Shown: in pieces, positions 35,053-44,455 of the stretch
Position numbering within the stretch: position 1 is the stretch's first letter
Layout: each line of letters opens with the position of its first letter
Origin: Clostridiales bacterium
GTDB lineage: Bacteria; Bacillota; Clostridia; Lachnospirales; Lachnospiraceae
Length of the DNA: 64,000 nucleotides
Assembly: GCA_022770525.1 (NCBI GenBank)
Contig: JALEHN010000017.1
Coordinates: 1-64,000, forward strand
Direction: 5' to 3'
Position numbers and translations under genes: made by a program
Notes under the pieces: generated by a model
What the model was told of the DNA's origin: nothing
Seen by the model: the letters and a program-made list of their open reading frames with translations, nothing else
Database searches by the model: none

Positions 35053-35727
35053 ATGCCGCCGATTTCAAATGACTGGCTTTTACCGCTGTCTGCGGAGTTT
35101 AAAAAGCCGTATTATGCAAAACTGCATAAGACGGTGCTTGAGGAATACAGAACGAGACAGATTTTTCCTGATCCCGATGATATATTTAATGCATTTCATT
35201 TTACCCCGTTAAAAGAGGTCAAAGTTGTCATTCTCGGACAGGATCCTTATCATAATGACGGACAGGCTCACGGGCTTTGCTTTTCGGTAAAGCCTGATGT
35301 GGAAATACCGCCGTCACTGGTTAATATTTATCAGGAACTGCATGACGATCTTGGCTGTTACATACCGAATAACGGATACCTTGAAAAGTGGGCAAGGCAG
35401 GGTGTTATGCTTTTAAATACCGTGCTGACGGTCCGTGCGCATCAGGCCAATTCCCACAGAGGTATCGGATGGGAAGAATTTACTGATGCCGCCATAAGAA
35501 TTTTAAACGAACAGGACCGACCGATTGTGTTTATTTTGTGGGGCAGACCGGCACAGGCTAAGAAAGCGATGTTAAACAATCCGAAGCATCTGATTCTGGA
35601 AGCGCCGCATCCGAGCCCGCTTTCAGCCTACAGAGGCTTTTTCGGCAGCAGGCCGTTTAGTAAGACCAATGCATTCCTTGAAAGCCATGGTCTGACACCG
35701 ATCGACTGGCAGATTGAAAATATATAA
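35053..35727 (+). CDS. ung: Uracil-DNA glycosylase, family 1
   Basis: 224 residues. Catalytic water-activating loop GQDPYHNDGQAHGLCFS and the leucine intercalation loop HPSPLSAYRGFFG are clear. ATG after GAAGGAGGAAGTATC. 96 bases downstream of hisF. Removes uracil from DNA. Confidence 0.95.
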   Translation: MPPISNDWLLPLSAEFKKPYYAKLHKTVLEEYRTRQIFPDPDDIFNAFHFTPLKEVKVVILGQDPYHNDGQAHGLCFSVKPDVEIPPSLVNIYQELHDDLGCYIPNNGYLEKWARQGVMLLNTVLTVRAHQANSHRGIGWEEFTDAAIRILNEQDRPIVFILWGRPAQAKKAMLNNPKHLILEAPHPSPLSAYRGFFGSRPFSKTNAFLESHGLTPIDWQIENI

Positions 35728-35760
35728 TACACATCATATAAAGACAGGAAAAGATGGATC

Positions 35761-36594
35761 ATGAAAAAGATTAAAATGGTCGGACTTGATCTTGACGGTA
35801 CGACGTTTAATGAACAAAAGAAAATTTCTGCGGTCAACAGACAGGCCATCGCAGAGGCTATTTGTCAGGGCGTTGTCGTCCTTCCGGCAACCGGAAGACC
35901 GCTGATCGGACTTCCAAAGGAAATGACGGATATTCCGGGGGTTATTTATGCGGTGACAAGCAATGGCGGCGCAGTCTATGATCTGCGCACAAAAGAAACA
36001 ATCTATACAGCATGCATTCCAAATAAAAAAGCGATTGCAGTTGCAAAAATGCTGATGGGTCTGGGAGAACTGCCGGAGGTATATACGGACGGTGTTTGCT
36101 ATGTCAATGCCAAAGGTTATGACATCGTACAGACTTATGATATACCGGAGGCCTTAAAGGAATATATTAAAGTATCAAGAATTAAGGTCGATGATCTGAT
36201 CGGATTTCTTGAGGAAACCGGCAAGGATGTTCATAAGATGCATGTGCTTTTTGACTTGAAAAAGCAGGGGGCAAGAGCAGCGGCGTTTGAGGCGATGAAA
36301 CAGTTTGAGGGATTAAATGTTTCATCGGCAATGCCTTACAATATGGAAATCAATTCAGATAAAGCGGATAAAGGCAGCGCGCTGATCGGTCTTGGCCAGA
36401 TGCTTGGTATTGAACGAGATGAAATTATGGCCATCGGCGATGCGAAAAATGACCTGCCGATGCTTACTAAAGCCGGTTTTTCCGTAGCCATGGGCAATGC
36501 CGATGATGATGTGAAAAAGTATGCCGATGCAGTCACACTGACCAATGAAGAGGACGGTGTGGCCTGGGCACTGAGAAAATGGGTGCTTGAATAA
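35761..36594 (+). CDS. Cof-type HAD-IIB phosphatase
   Basis: 277 residues. HAD motif I GLDLDGTTF (Asp nucleophile at about residue 9), motif II TSNGG, motif III Lys and IV IGDAKNDLPML, with a large IIB cap. Sugar or nucleotide phosphate substrates are typical of this family; specificity cannot be read. It starts 34 bases after ung. Confidence 0.9.
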   Translation: MKKIKMVGLDLDGTTFNEQKKISAVNRQAIAEAICQGVVVLPATGRPLIGLPKEMTDIPGVIYAVTSNGGAVYDLRTKETIYTACIPNKKAIAVAKMLMGLGELPEVYTDGVCYVNAKGYDIVQTYDIPEALKEYIKVSRIKVDDLIGFLEETGKDVHKMHVLFDLKKQGARAAAFEAMKQFEGLNVSSAMPYNMEINSDKADKGSALIGLGQMLGIERDEIMAIGDAKNDLPMLTKAGFSVAMGNADDDVKKYADAVTLTNEEDGVAWALRKWVLE

Positions 36595-36607
36595 TGATAA
36601 AATAGAG

Positions 36608-36641
36608 GAGACTGTGATTCAAATGAATCACAGTCTCTTTT
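36608..36641. terminator. Terminator between the HAD gene and the 1410-residue gene
   Basis: GAGACTGTGATTC (36608-36620), loop AAAT, GAATCACAGTCTC (36625-36637), then TTTT; useful in both directions. Confidence 0.85.
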
Positions 36642-36648
36642 CGTAATT

Positions 36649-39600
36649 TTATTTATTCAGGTTTTTATTTGCCGTTGCAAGCATCAGTTTGATACGGTTG
36701 ACCTGGTTAACTTCGCTGGCACCCGGGTCATAGTCGATAGCGACGATATTTGCTTTCGGATACTGGCGGCGCAGCTCCTTGATAACACCTTTGCCGACGA
36801 TATGGTTCGGAAGGCAGCCAAACGGCTGTGTACATACAATGTTTGGCGCGCCCTGATGAATCAGTTCAATCATTTCACCGGTCAAAAACCATCCTTCGCC
36901 GGTCTGGTTGCCGAGGGATACGATCGGTTCCGCATATTTGGCAAGTTCCTGGATTTTTGCCTGTTCAGTAAAGTGCTTACTTTGAGCCAGCTCCTTACGG
37001 GCAGTATTTCTGATCACTTCCAGAGCCTTGATACCCATATTGCTGATGACAGCAGCTTTTTTTGTCTTACCAAGCTTTTCATGCTTAAAGTTCGTGTTAT
37101 AGAAACAGTACAGGAAGAAGTCTAAAAGGTCTGGCATGACAGCTTCGGCACCTTCGGATTCCAGAAGGTTGACAAGGTAGTTATTGGCTGAAGGCGAGAA
37201 CTTTACAAGGATTTCGCCGACAATACCGACGCGTGGTTTTTTCATATCTTCATGGATCGGCAGTTCATCAAATTCTCTGATGATATCCCTGACATTTTGT
37301 TTGAAGCTGCGCTTATTCTGTCCTGTCAGTGATTCAATACATATTTTTTCCCATTTTTTATGAAGAGCATTGGCTGAACCCGGTTCCACTTCATATGGAC
37401 GCATACGGTAAAGGACACGCATAAATACGTCACCGTATACAATGGCTTCCATAGCTGCTGTAAGGAGCGGCAGCGTGAACTTAAAGCCCGGATTTTTCTC
37501 AATACCCTGGGCGCTTAAGGCGATGACAGGGATTTGCGGCATGCCGGCGTTTCCGAGGGCACGGCGGATAAAGCCGACATAGTTTGTGGCACGGCAGCCG
37601 CCGCCGGTCTGAGACATAGCCACAGCAACTTTATTTAAATCGTATTTGCCTGAAAGCAGCGCCTTCATAATCTGTCCAACAACACAGATGGACGGATAGC
37701 AGGCATCATTGTTCACATACTTTAATCCGATATCAATGGCTTCTTTATCGCAGTCCGGCAAGAGCTCAACAAGAAGGCCGTTATGGCGCAGTGCCGGTGC
37801 AAGCATATCAAAGTGCAGCGGTGTCATGTTTGGCACTAATATGGTATAATCTTTGCGCATTTCTTCGGTGAACAGCACACGATTGTGGGCGCTTGATACC
37901 ATATGTCCCGTGATATGCTTCTGGTCGCGCATTCTGATGGCAGCAATCATAGAACGGATACGGATTCTTGCGGCACCGAGGTTGCTGACCTCATCAATCT
38001 TTAAACATGTATAAAGACGGCCGGAACCTGTCATAATATCTTTGACCTGATCTGTCGTAACAGCATCAAGACCGCATCCGAAAGAGTTTAACTGAATCAG
38101 TTCAAGGTCGTTGTCAGCTTTGACGACCTGTGCGGCACGGTAAAGTCTTGAGTGATACATCCACTGGTCAGAAACAATCAACGGACGCTCAACTTTGGCA
38201 AGATGAGCCACACTGTCTTCGGTGAGGACAGCCAGACCGTAGGAAGTAATCAATTCAGGAATACCGTGGTTAATTTCACCGTCAATGTGATATGGCCGGC
38301 CTGCGAGAACGATGCCTTTCATATGATGTTCTTTAATAAAGGCCAGTGTTTCCTCACCTTTCTTTTCCATATCTTCATGGGCTTTGGCAAGCTCCATCCA
38401 GGCTTTGCTGCATGCTTGGACAATTTCCTTTTTAGGAATATTAAAGGCGGCGCCGATTTCTTCGTTGAGACGTTTTGTAATATGGTCAATGCTGTCCATA
38501 GATAAAAACGGGTTCATAAAATGAATATTCTGGTCTTTGATTTCTTCCACATTATTTTTAATATTTTCGGAATAGGATGTCACAATCGGACAATTGTAAT
38601 GATTGTTGGCATCCGGTGTTTCATTTCTTTCATAAGGAATGGACGGATAGAAGATAAAGTCCACACCCTGTTTAATGAGCCACATAATGTGACCGTGTAC
38701 GAGCTTGGCAGGATAACAAACCGATTCACTCGGAATGGATTCAATGCCAAGTGAATATATTTTTGATGATGAAGCCGGTGAGAGGACAACCTTAAACCCA
38801 AGTTCTGTAAAGAATGTAAACCAGAACGGATAGTTCTCGTACATATTCAGAACTCTCGGTATACCGACGGTGCCTCGAAAGGCCAGGTCATCGGTCAGCG
38901 GTTCATAATCAAGCATACGTTTTAATTTGTAGGCGAAAAGGTTCGGGACATCGTCTTTTCTTTTGGCTTTGCCAAGGCCGATCTCACAGCGGTTTCCGGT
39001 GATAAACTGACGGCCGCCTGAGAAACGGTTAATGGTTAAGTGACAGTTGTTTGTACAGCCCTTGCACCGTGTCATGCTTGTGGTGTACTTAAGGTTCACA
39101 ATCTGATCCAGTGTGAGCATGGTAGATTCCGTGCCGTCGTAGCGCTCTCTCGCAATCAGTGCCGCACCGAAGGCACCCATGATACCGGCGATATCCGGCC
39201 GCACAGCTTCACATTCGGAAATTTTTTCAAAGCTTCGAAGCACAGCGTCATTGTAGAATGTTCCGCCCTGTACAACGATCTTTTTGCCAAGATCCTTAGG
39301 GTCTGTCAATTTGATAACCTTTAAAAGGGCATTTTTTATAACAGAGTAAGCAAGACCGGCGGAAATATCGCCGACTGTGGCGCCTTCTTTCTGGGCCTGT
39401 TTAACGTTGGAGTTCATAAATACGGTACATCTTGAACCAAGGTCGATCGGTTCAGGTGCAAATAAAGCAACTTTGGCAAAATCTTCGATTTTATAGTTCA
39501 GTGATTTGGCAAAGGTTTCGATAAATGAACCGCAGCCTGAAGAACATGCTTCATTGAGCTGTACGCTGTCAACGGAGTTATTATGTATTTTGATGCATTT

Positions 39601-40881
39601 CATATCCTGTCCGCCGATATCAAGGACACAGTCAACTTCCGGTTCGAAGAAAGCAGCGGCATAATAGTGGGCAACCGTTTCAACTTCGCCCTCATCAAGC
39701 ATCAGCGCAGCTTTAATCAGAGCCTCGCCGTAACCTGTGGAGCAGGAATTGACAATGCGGGCGCTGTCCGGCAGAATTTCCGTAATTTCTTTGATCGCAC
39801 GGATGGTTGTATTTAACGGACTGCCGTTATTGCTGCTGTAAAATGAATAGAGCAGTGTGCCGTCTTCACCCACAACAGCGACTTTTGTCGTCGTGGAACC
39901 GGCATCAATGCCGAGGTAGCAGTTGCCTTCGTAGTCGGATAGCGGCGCTTTGGCAACAGTATGTTTATTGTGTCGGGCAAGGAATTCATCATATTCTGCC
40001 TGATCTTTAAACAGCGGCTCCATACGCTTTGATTCAGCCTCGATCGTAATATCCTGTGATAAAGTGTCGATCAGCTGACGAATATTCATCTTATTGTCTT
40101 CTTTGTAATTCAGTGCGGCACCGATCGCTGCAAACAGATGAGAATTTTCCGGCGCGATAATGGCATCACCGGTTAAGTTCAAAGTTCTGATAAAGCAGTT
40201 TTTAAGCTCCGAAAGGAAGTGGAGAGGACCTCCGAGAAATGCAACGTTGCCACGGATCGGTTTGCCGCATGCAAGTCCGCTGATGGTCTGGTTCACAACC
40301 GCCTGAAAAATGGAAACAGACAAGTCTTCCTTTGTGGCGCCTTCATTGATTAACGGCTGGATGTCCGATTTGGCGAATACACCGCATCTGGCAGCAATCG
40401 GATAAACAGCTTTGTAGTTTTTTGCATATTCATTGAGACCTGCGGCATCTGTCTGGAGCAGTGAAGCCATCTGGTCAATAAATGAACCTGTACCGCCGGC
40501 ACAGATGCCGTTCATACGCTGCTCGATGCTGCCGCCGGTGAAATAAATGATTTTCGCATCTTCACCGCCAAGTTCGATGGCCACATCTGTGTGCGGCGCA
40601 TAAAGCTCAAGGGCTGAAGATACAGAAATAACTTCCTGGACGAAAGGAACGCCCAGAACTTTGGAAATGGACATACCGCCGGAACCTGTGATCATCGGGT
40701 GAATTTCAATGTCACCAAGCTGTACCTGTGCCTTCTTTACAAGACCAAGAAGTGTCTCACGGATGTTGGCGAAATGTCTTTCGTAATCGGAAAATAAGAC
40801 ATTTTTATCGGCATCAAGTACTGCAACTTTGACTGTCGTTGAACCGATATCAATGCCAAGGGTATATAAATGATTTATCAT
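36649..40881 (-). CDS. Giant fused 2-hydroxyacyl-CoA dehydratase activase / DUF2229 / HgdB-like protein
   Basis: 1410 residues. Two ASKHA ATPase domains of the BadF/BcrD/HgdC type: residues 1-265 ([10 protein letters not shown]; Fe-S Cys in [10 protein letters not shown]) and about 320-585 ([20 protein letters not shown]). Then a DUF2229-like region from about 620 (RCKGCTNNC, cysteine-rich) and a C-terminal HgdB/double-cubane-type domain ([10 protein letters not shown] near 1085). Small homologues use ATP to drive low-potential electron transfer to a [4Fe-4S] partner. The fused long form is typical of Clostridia and is linked to double-cubane cluster proteins. Substrate unknown. Start ATG at 40881 has its Shine-Dalgarno 25 bases away, across a hairpin. 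Confidence 0.88.
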   Translation of the reverse strand: MINHLYTLGIDIGSTTVKVAVLDADKNVLFSDYERHFANIRETLLGLVKKAQVQLGDIEIHPMITGSGGMSISKVLGVPFVQEVISVSSALELYAPHTDVAIELGGEDAKIIYFTGGSIEQRMNGICAGGTGSFIDQMASLLQTDAAGLNEYAKNYKAVYPIAARCGVFAKSDIQPLINEGATKEDLSVSIFQAVVNQTISGLACGKPIRGNVAFLGGPLHFLSELKNCFIRTLNLTGDAIIAPENSHLFAAIGAALNYKEDNKMNIRQLIDTLSQDITIEAESKRMEPLFKDQAEYDEFLARHNKHTVAKAPLSDYEGNCYLGIDAGSTTTKVAVVGEDGTLLYSFYSSNNGSPLNTTIRAIKEITEILPDSARIVNSCSTGYGEALIKAALMLDEGEVETVAHYYAAAFFEPEVDCVLDIGGQDMKCIKIHNNSVDSVQLNEACSSGCGSFIETFAKSLNYKIEDFAKVALFAPEPIDLGSRCTVFMNSNVKQAQKEGATVGDISAGLAYSVIKNALLKVIKLTDPKDLGKKIVVQGGTFYNDAVLRSFEKISECEAVRPDIAGIMGAFGAALIARERYDGTESTMLTLDQIVNLKYTTSMTRCKGCTNNCHLTINRFSGGRQFITGNRCEIGLGKAKRKDDVPNLFAYKLKRMLDYEPLTDDLAFRGTVGIPRVLNMYENYPFWFTFFTELGFKVVLSPASSSKIYSLGIESIPSESVCYPAKLVHGHIMWLIKQGVDFIFYPSIPYERNETPDANNHYNCPIVTSYSENIKNNVEEIKDQNIHFMNPFLSMDSIDHITKRLNEEIGAAFNIPKKEIVQACSKAWMELAKAHEDMEKKGEETLAFIKEHHMKGIVLAGRPYHIDGEINHGIPELITSYGLAVLTEDSVAHLAKVERPLIVSDQWMYHSRLYRAAQVVKADNDLELIQLNSFGCGLDAVTTDQVKDIMTGSGRLYTCLKIDEVSNLGAARIRIRSMIAAIRMRDQKHITGHMVSSAHNRVLFTEEMRKDYTILVPNMTPLHFDMLAPALRHNGLLVELLPDCDKEAIDIGLKYVNNDACYPSICVVGQIMKALLSGKYDLNKVAVAMSQTGGGCRATNYVGFIRRALGNAGMPQIPVIALSAQGIEKNPGFKFTLPLLTAAMEAIVYGDVFMRVLYRMRPYEVEPGSANALHKKWEKICIESLTGQNKRSFKQNVRDIIREFDELPIHEDMKKPRVGIVGEILVKFSPSANNYLVNLLESEGAEAVMPDLLDFFLYCFYNTNFKHEKLGKTKKAAVISNMGIKALEVIRNTARKELAQSKHFTEQAKIQELAKYAEPIVSLGNQTGEGWFLTGEMIELIHQGAPNIVCTQPFGCLPNHIVGKGVIKELRRQYPKANIVAIDYDPGASEVNQVNRIKLMLATANKNLNK

Positions 40882-40889
40882 ATGTTTTA

Positions 40890-40911
40890 AGACCCGGTGG
40901 GTCTATCCTCC
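40890..40911 (-). promoter_or_regulatory. Hairpin between Shine-Dalgarno and start codon of the 1410-residue gene
   Basis: On the minus strand GGAGGA (40911-40906) is followed by AGACCC-ACC-GGGTCT (40904-40890) and then the ATG at 40881. Linear spacing GGAGG to ATG is 25 bases; folding the hairpin leaves about 10. Confidence 0.6.
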
Positions 40912-41001
40912 ATTCTGTATGGTGTTTTGAACAGCGGCCGAAGAAATAATCTTTCGTATGCCCCTGTATACCTTAGGGTTACAAAAAGGCAGTCCGCTGC
41001 G

Positions 41002-41021
41002 TGATTATTATACGATAATCA
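41002..41021 (-). promoter_or_regulatory. Palindrome overlapping the promoter of the 1410-residue gene
   Basis: TGATTAT (41002-41008), TATACG, ATAATCA (41015-41021): perfect 7-base arms centred on the -10 box. The arms resemble Fur/PerR half-sites but the 6-base centre differs from the 7-1-7 form. Confidence 0.6.
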
Positions 41022-41035
41022 TTTTAAAAAAACAA
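41007..41035 (-). promoter_or_regulatory. Promoter of the 1410-residue gene
   Basis: On the minus strand TTGTTT (41035-41030), 17 bases, TATAAT (41012-41007). The implied leader is about 120 bases. Confidence 0.7.
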
Positions 41036-41232
41036 CAGCTACTGAAAAAATATAACGAATAAAAATATAAAAAATCAATAAAATCCTTTTTAAATAGGAA
41101 GATTTGGGTCTGATATTAAAGTAAATGATATGAATGGATGACCGTATTTTGCTGTAAAACGCAAATACGGTGTAATGAACGCATAAGAGGACCTATGCAT
41201 ATATTGAAATGAAAGAAAATTTCGGAGGCTAT
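41036..41232. other. AT-rich region upstream of the LysM gene
   Basis: No gene. It holds a hairpin ACCGTATTTTGC/GCAAATACGGT (41141-41152 with 41161-41171, one bulge) in the leader of the LysM gene. Nothing else recognisable. Confidence 0.5.
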
Positions 41233-41628
41233 ATGAATTATTATAGTGACGGAGTATATGCGGTGGAGGGCGTACAGTGTCAGGGAATCGTTCATACGGT
41301 GCGCCCGCAGGATACGCTGTATAAAATCAGCCGTCTTTATGGTGTAACCGTGGAACAGCTGATGGACAGTAATGAAGATATCAATGTTTATAATCTTCAG
41401 ATAGGGGCAAAACTCTGTGTACCGGTATCGGAACAGCCAAAACCGGATCAGGGTGTGGCGTACAGGGTGCGTCCCGGCGATAATCTGAATAATATACTGA
41501 GACGCTTCGGCATTACGTTTGAAACATTTGAGAAGTATAATCAGCAGCTGATGCCGATTCCTTTAAAGCCGCGCTCAACCATTTTTCTTCCGCCGGATAA
41601 AGCGGGGACGGATACTTCTGCCGGATAA
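41233..41628 (+). CDS. Small protein with two LysM domains
   Basis: 131 residues from the ATG after CGGAGG; the upstream ATG at 41209 has no good site. LysM 1: VHTVRPQDTLYKISRLYGVTVEQLMDSN (here about residues 21-48), LysM 2: YRVRPGDNLNNILRRFGITFETFEKYN (about 75-101). No signal peptide, so if it acts on peptidoglycan it must be in the forespore/spore or exported otherwise; LysM proteins of this size often belong to spore coats. The last codons belong to a 28-base tandem repeat. Confidence 0.85.
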   Translation: MNYYSDGVYAVEGVQCQGIVHTVRPQDTLYKISRLYGVTVEQLMDSNEDINVYNLQIGAKLCVPVSEQPKPDQGVAYRVRPGDNLNNILRRFGITFETFEKYNQQLMPIPLKPRSTIFLPPDKAGTDTSAG

Positions 41629-41697
41629 AGCAGGTACAGATACTTCCGCCAGATAAGGCAGGTATAGAACTTCCGCCGGATAAAGCGGATGCAGATA
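41587..41697. repeat. Four tandem 28-nt repeats over the LysM stop codon
   Basis: Units 41587-41614, 41615-41642, 41643-41669 (27 bases) and 41670-41697; consensus CTTCCGCCGGATAAAGCAGG plus eight more bases. The unit is not a multiple of three, so each copy shifts the frame, and the stop TAA falls in unit 2 (41626-41628). Confidence 0.9.
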
Positions 41698-41791
41698 TTG
41701 ACAAGATTTCGCAGGGTGCTTATAATTAAAAGATAGTTATAATTCGGGGGTCTTGTATTCAAAGACTCCCGGGAAGGATGAGGTGAAATTT

Positions 41792-42679
41792 GTGGGAAAC
41801 TTTATAGATAAACTGGAACGTAAATTCGGGAGATATGCCATCAGAAATCTGATGTATTATGTCAGTGCGTTTTATGTGATCGGCTATGTTTTTTATATGA
41901 TTAATCCGATGATTTATTATCAGTACTTATCACTGAATGTCAATGCGATACTGCACGGACAAATCTGGCGCCTGATCACATTCATGATGTTCCCGTCCAA
42001 TACAAACATCATCTTTTTGGTGATTTCTTTGTATTTTTATATTTTCCTCGGAAACACACTGGAAAATATATGGGGGGCCTTTAAGTTCAATTTATATTAC
42101 TTTACTGGTGTTGTGGGGACGATTCTGGCAGCGTTTATCGTATACTTTGTAACCGGTGATGTGATGCTTTTGAGTACCGAATATTTGAATATGTCCATAT
42201 TCCTTGCTTTTGCGGTCAATGTTCCGGATATGCAGGTGCTGTTTATGTTCCTTATACCGCTCAAAGTGAAGTGGCTGGCTTATTTTGACGGTGCCATGCT
42301 TTTGATTGAGCTTGTCAGTGCGTTATTTAGAGGAAATTATGGTACATGTATCGCCATTGTTGTGGCACTTTTAAACTTTATCATATTTTTCTTTGGCATC
42401 ATGAGACGTCAGTATTCGCCGAAACAGTTTATCCGGCGTCAGAAGTTTAAACATGCCGCAAATCAGGGCTATCGCGGATATGCCGGAAAAGGCCCGGCTT
42501 ACAGCGGACCTGCCGGCAATGCGGGCGGCAGGACAAAAACGATTACAAGGCACCAATGTGCGGTATGCGGGCGCACGGAACTTGACGGAGATCATCTGGA
42601 ATTCAGATTTTGTTCAAAATGTAACGGGAATTATGAATATTGTCAGGATCACTTATTTACACATACACATGTTAAGTAA
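41792..42679 (+). CDS. Rhomboid-like membrane protein with C-terminal zinc-ribbon-like tail
   Basis: 295 residues from a GTG six bases after GATGAGGTG (the frame opens at a TTG at 41753). Six hydrophobic segments, with GQIWRLITFMMFP in loop 1 as in rhomboids, but the catalytic GxSG and the C-terminal His are not visible (NMSIFLAFA instead), so a pseudo-rhomboid is likely. The tail has CAVCGRTE...FCSKCNGNYEYCQDH, four cysteines plus His, likely binding zinc. It starts a run of five closely spaced genes ending with gerW. Confidence 0.75.
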   Translation: MGNFIDKLERKFGRYAIRNLMYYVSAFYVIGYVFYMINPMIYYQYLSLNVNAILHGQIWRLITFMMFPSNTNIIFLVISLYFYIFLGNTLENIWGAFKFNLYYFTGVVGTILAAFIVYFVTGDVMLLSTEYLNMSIFLAFAVNVPDMQVLFMFLIPLKVKWLAYFDGAMLLIELVSALFRGNYGTCIAIVVALLNFIIFFFGIMRRQYSPKQFIRRQKFKHAANQGYRGYAGKGPAYSGPAGNAGGRTKTITRHQCAVCGRTELDGDHLEFRFCSKCNGNYEYCQDHLFTHTHVK

Positions 42680-42706
42680 ACAAACAGATAAGGGGAGCAA
42701 TGACCG

Positions 42707-44107
42707 ATGGATTTAAACAAGGTGATTAAAGAACTGAAAAGAGGATATAATATTGAAAAGAATTTGTCAGTTTATGGCAATGCTCTGGCAAAATCTTACT
42801 GCAATCAGGCAATGTATATGCTGGCCATGAATCTCGTGTCAAATTACGACCTGATTGAGGAAAATGACTGCCATGACGCTGAAAATGTGAGAAAGATGTT
42901 TGATGAAGTTGTTCATGTTATTGAAAACGTCGTCGTTGACGGAGATTTTTCAGCTCTCGGCACCAATATCAGCAAAGTGACGGCAATCCGTGATGAGATT
43001 ATTAAAAAAACGGATGCGATTGATGAATACACTTATGTACTTCAGGTTTATGAGCATTTGTTAAATCGTGCCGAATACAGATTTAAAGATATGCCTGAGA
43101 CGGAAGATATTCAGGAATTTAAAGATCAGGTCATGATTTATATTTCGGGCAGCAATCAGCCGGAGCTGATTAATGAGCGAATCAAAAGTGTTATGGGCGA
43201 GCTGCCGGTAAGACTTACGATGACCAAGTTTCTGGATATGATCAATACCGGCAGCCAGTGCTATAAGGGTGTCAGAAATGATATTGCCGAAGAATTTTTT
43301 GAACATCTGAATGCCTGCGCGCGTCCGATATCTCCTAAACGGCTTGATAAGGACTGTGATGTATTATATAAAGTCTGTGAGAAGATGTTAAGTCTTGATA
43401 TTGAAAATCTGACAGAATCAGAATATAAAGAGGCTGCCGATGAGCTGATTGAGGCAGGCAAATATATTGCGGACAATCTGACAGCTTACCTGCGTCTGAT
43501 TGAGATTGTGAACGATCTGCTGATTGTGATGATGACAGTGCCGTATGTGATGCATTTTAGTGATGATATGAAAAAAGCGGTCGCAGTTATTAAAGAGCAG
43601 ATCAGCGCTGAAAGAAAAGGAACATTTTTGAGACCTGATGAGGATATTGTCGGACTTTTAAGCTATCTGACAGACCGCCAGCCTGTGTACCAGGGAGAGC
43701 ATATGATGCTTGAAGATGCATTATATGTGATTTTAAATGACCATAAGAAAGATATCGATGCCTTGATGTTTGGTGATTTATATCACGTTCTGCATACATG
43801 TCTGCAGCTTTCATCGGTCAGTGTGCTTACAAAACTTAAGGACGAAGAAGCCTATTTTACAGTGGATCAGATATGGCTGAATCAAATGACAGCAAAAACA
43901 GACAGGCATTTTGAGGAAGTACTGGCACCGATGACGCGGCCGTTTAAGCGCGCGGTGATTGCGCTGACATTTTCCTGTATGCCGGTGATTTTTGACAGAC
44001 TTGATGATATGGGCGAATACATCGTCAGAAGTATTGAAGGCTGCAGAGATCTTAGTGAGCGTGCGGCAAGTATAGATATTATTAAAAATATGATGGCGCA
44101 GAGTTAA
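42707..44107 (+). CDS. Uncharacterised helical cytoplasmic protein
   Basis: 466 residues with no membrane segment or signal; predicted almost entirely helical with charged residues. I do not recognise a family. It starts 27 bases after the rhomboid-like gene and ends 12 bases before the next gene, so it is in an operon with gerW downstream. Slight CHxH or metal motifs are not seen. Confidence 0.8.
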   Translation: MDLNKVIKELKRGYNIEKNLSVYGNALAKSYCNQAMYMLAMNLVSNYDLIEENDCHDAENVRKMFDEVVHVIENVVVDGDFSALGTNISKVTAIRDEIIKKTDAIDEYTYVLQVYEHLLNRAEYRFKDMPETEDIQEFKDQVMIYISGSNQPELINERIKSVMGELPVRLTMTKFLDMINTGSQCYKGVRNDIAEEFFEHLNACARPISPKRLDKDCDVLYKVCEKMLSLDIENLTESEYKEAADELIEAGKYIADNLTAYLRLIEIVNDLLIVMMTVPYVMHFSDDMKKAVAVIKEQISAERKGTFLRPDEDIVGLLSYLTDRQPVYQGEHMMLEDALYVILNDHKKDIDALMFGDLYHVLHTCLQLSSVSVLTKLKDEEAYFTVDQIWLNQMTAKTDRHFEEVLAPMTRPFKRAVIALTFSCMPVIFDRLDDMGEYIVRSIEGCRDLSERAASIDIIKNMMAQS

Positions 44108-44119
44108 CGGGGGAATTTG

Positions 44120-44443
44120 ATGAAGAAAGGTATACGCTGGTACAGTCATCTGTACCTTGCACCGTCAGTGCAAAAGCTGGAGCGTACAATCCGTTATGAA
44201 ATGAAATACAGAAGGGTGCCGCTGGGGTATTATTTTATCACACTGCCGGAATGTGAATCTGACATGTTTGATATATGGAGCAGTGAACAGTTAAAAATGC
44301 CGTGGATGCGAAACCGTCAGGTCGACATTATCGGCGCTGCCGGCTCCCTTGGTGAGGCGAAAACACTTGCGGGCACGATTATATGCGAGATGTATAAAGC
44401 CACAGGAGGATTTGATGTCCGGTCATACTTGGGTTATGAGTAA
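44120..44443 (+). CDS. Conserved small protein, function unknown
   Basis: 107 residues from the ATG after CGGGGGAATTTG. Begins MKKGIRWYSHLYLAPSV and has a FDVRSYLGYE end. I associate this pattern with small Lachnospiraceae proteins of unknown role. No transmembrane segment. In an operon between the 466-residue protein and DUF2953. Confidence 0.75.
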   Translation: MKKGIRWYSHLYLAPSVQKLERTIRYEMKYRRVPLGYYFITLPECESDMFDIWSSEQLKMPWMRNRQVDIIGAAGSLGEAKTLAGTIICEMYKATGGFDVRSYLGYE

Positions 44444-44455
44444 GGAGTAGCGAGG

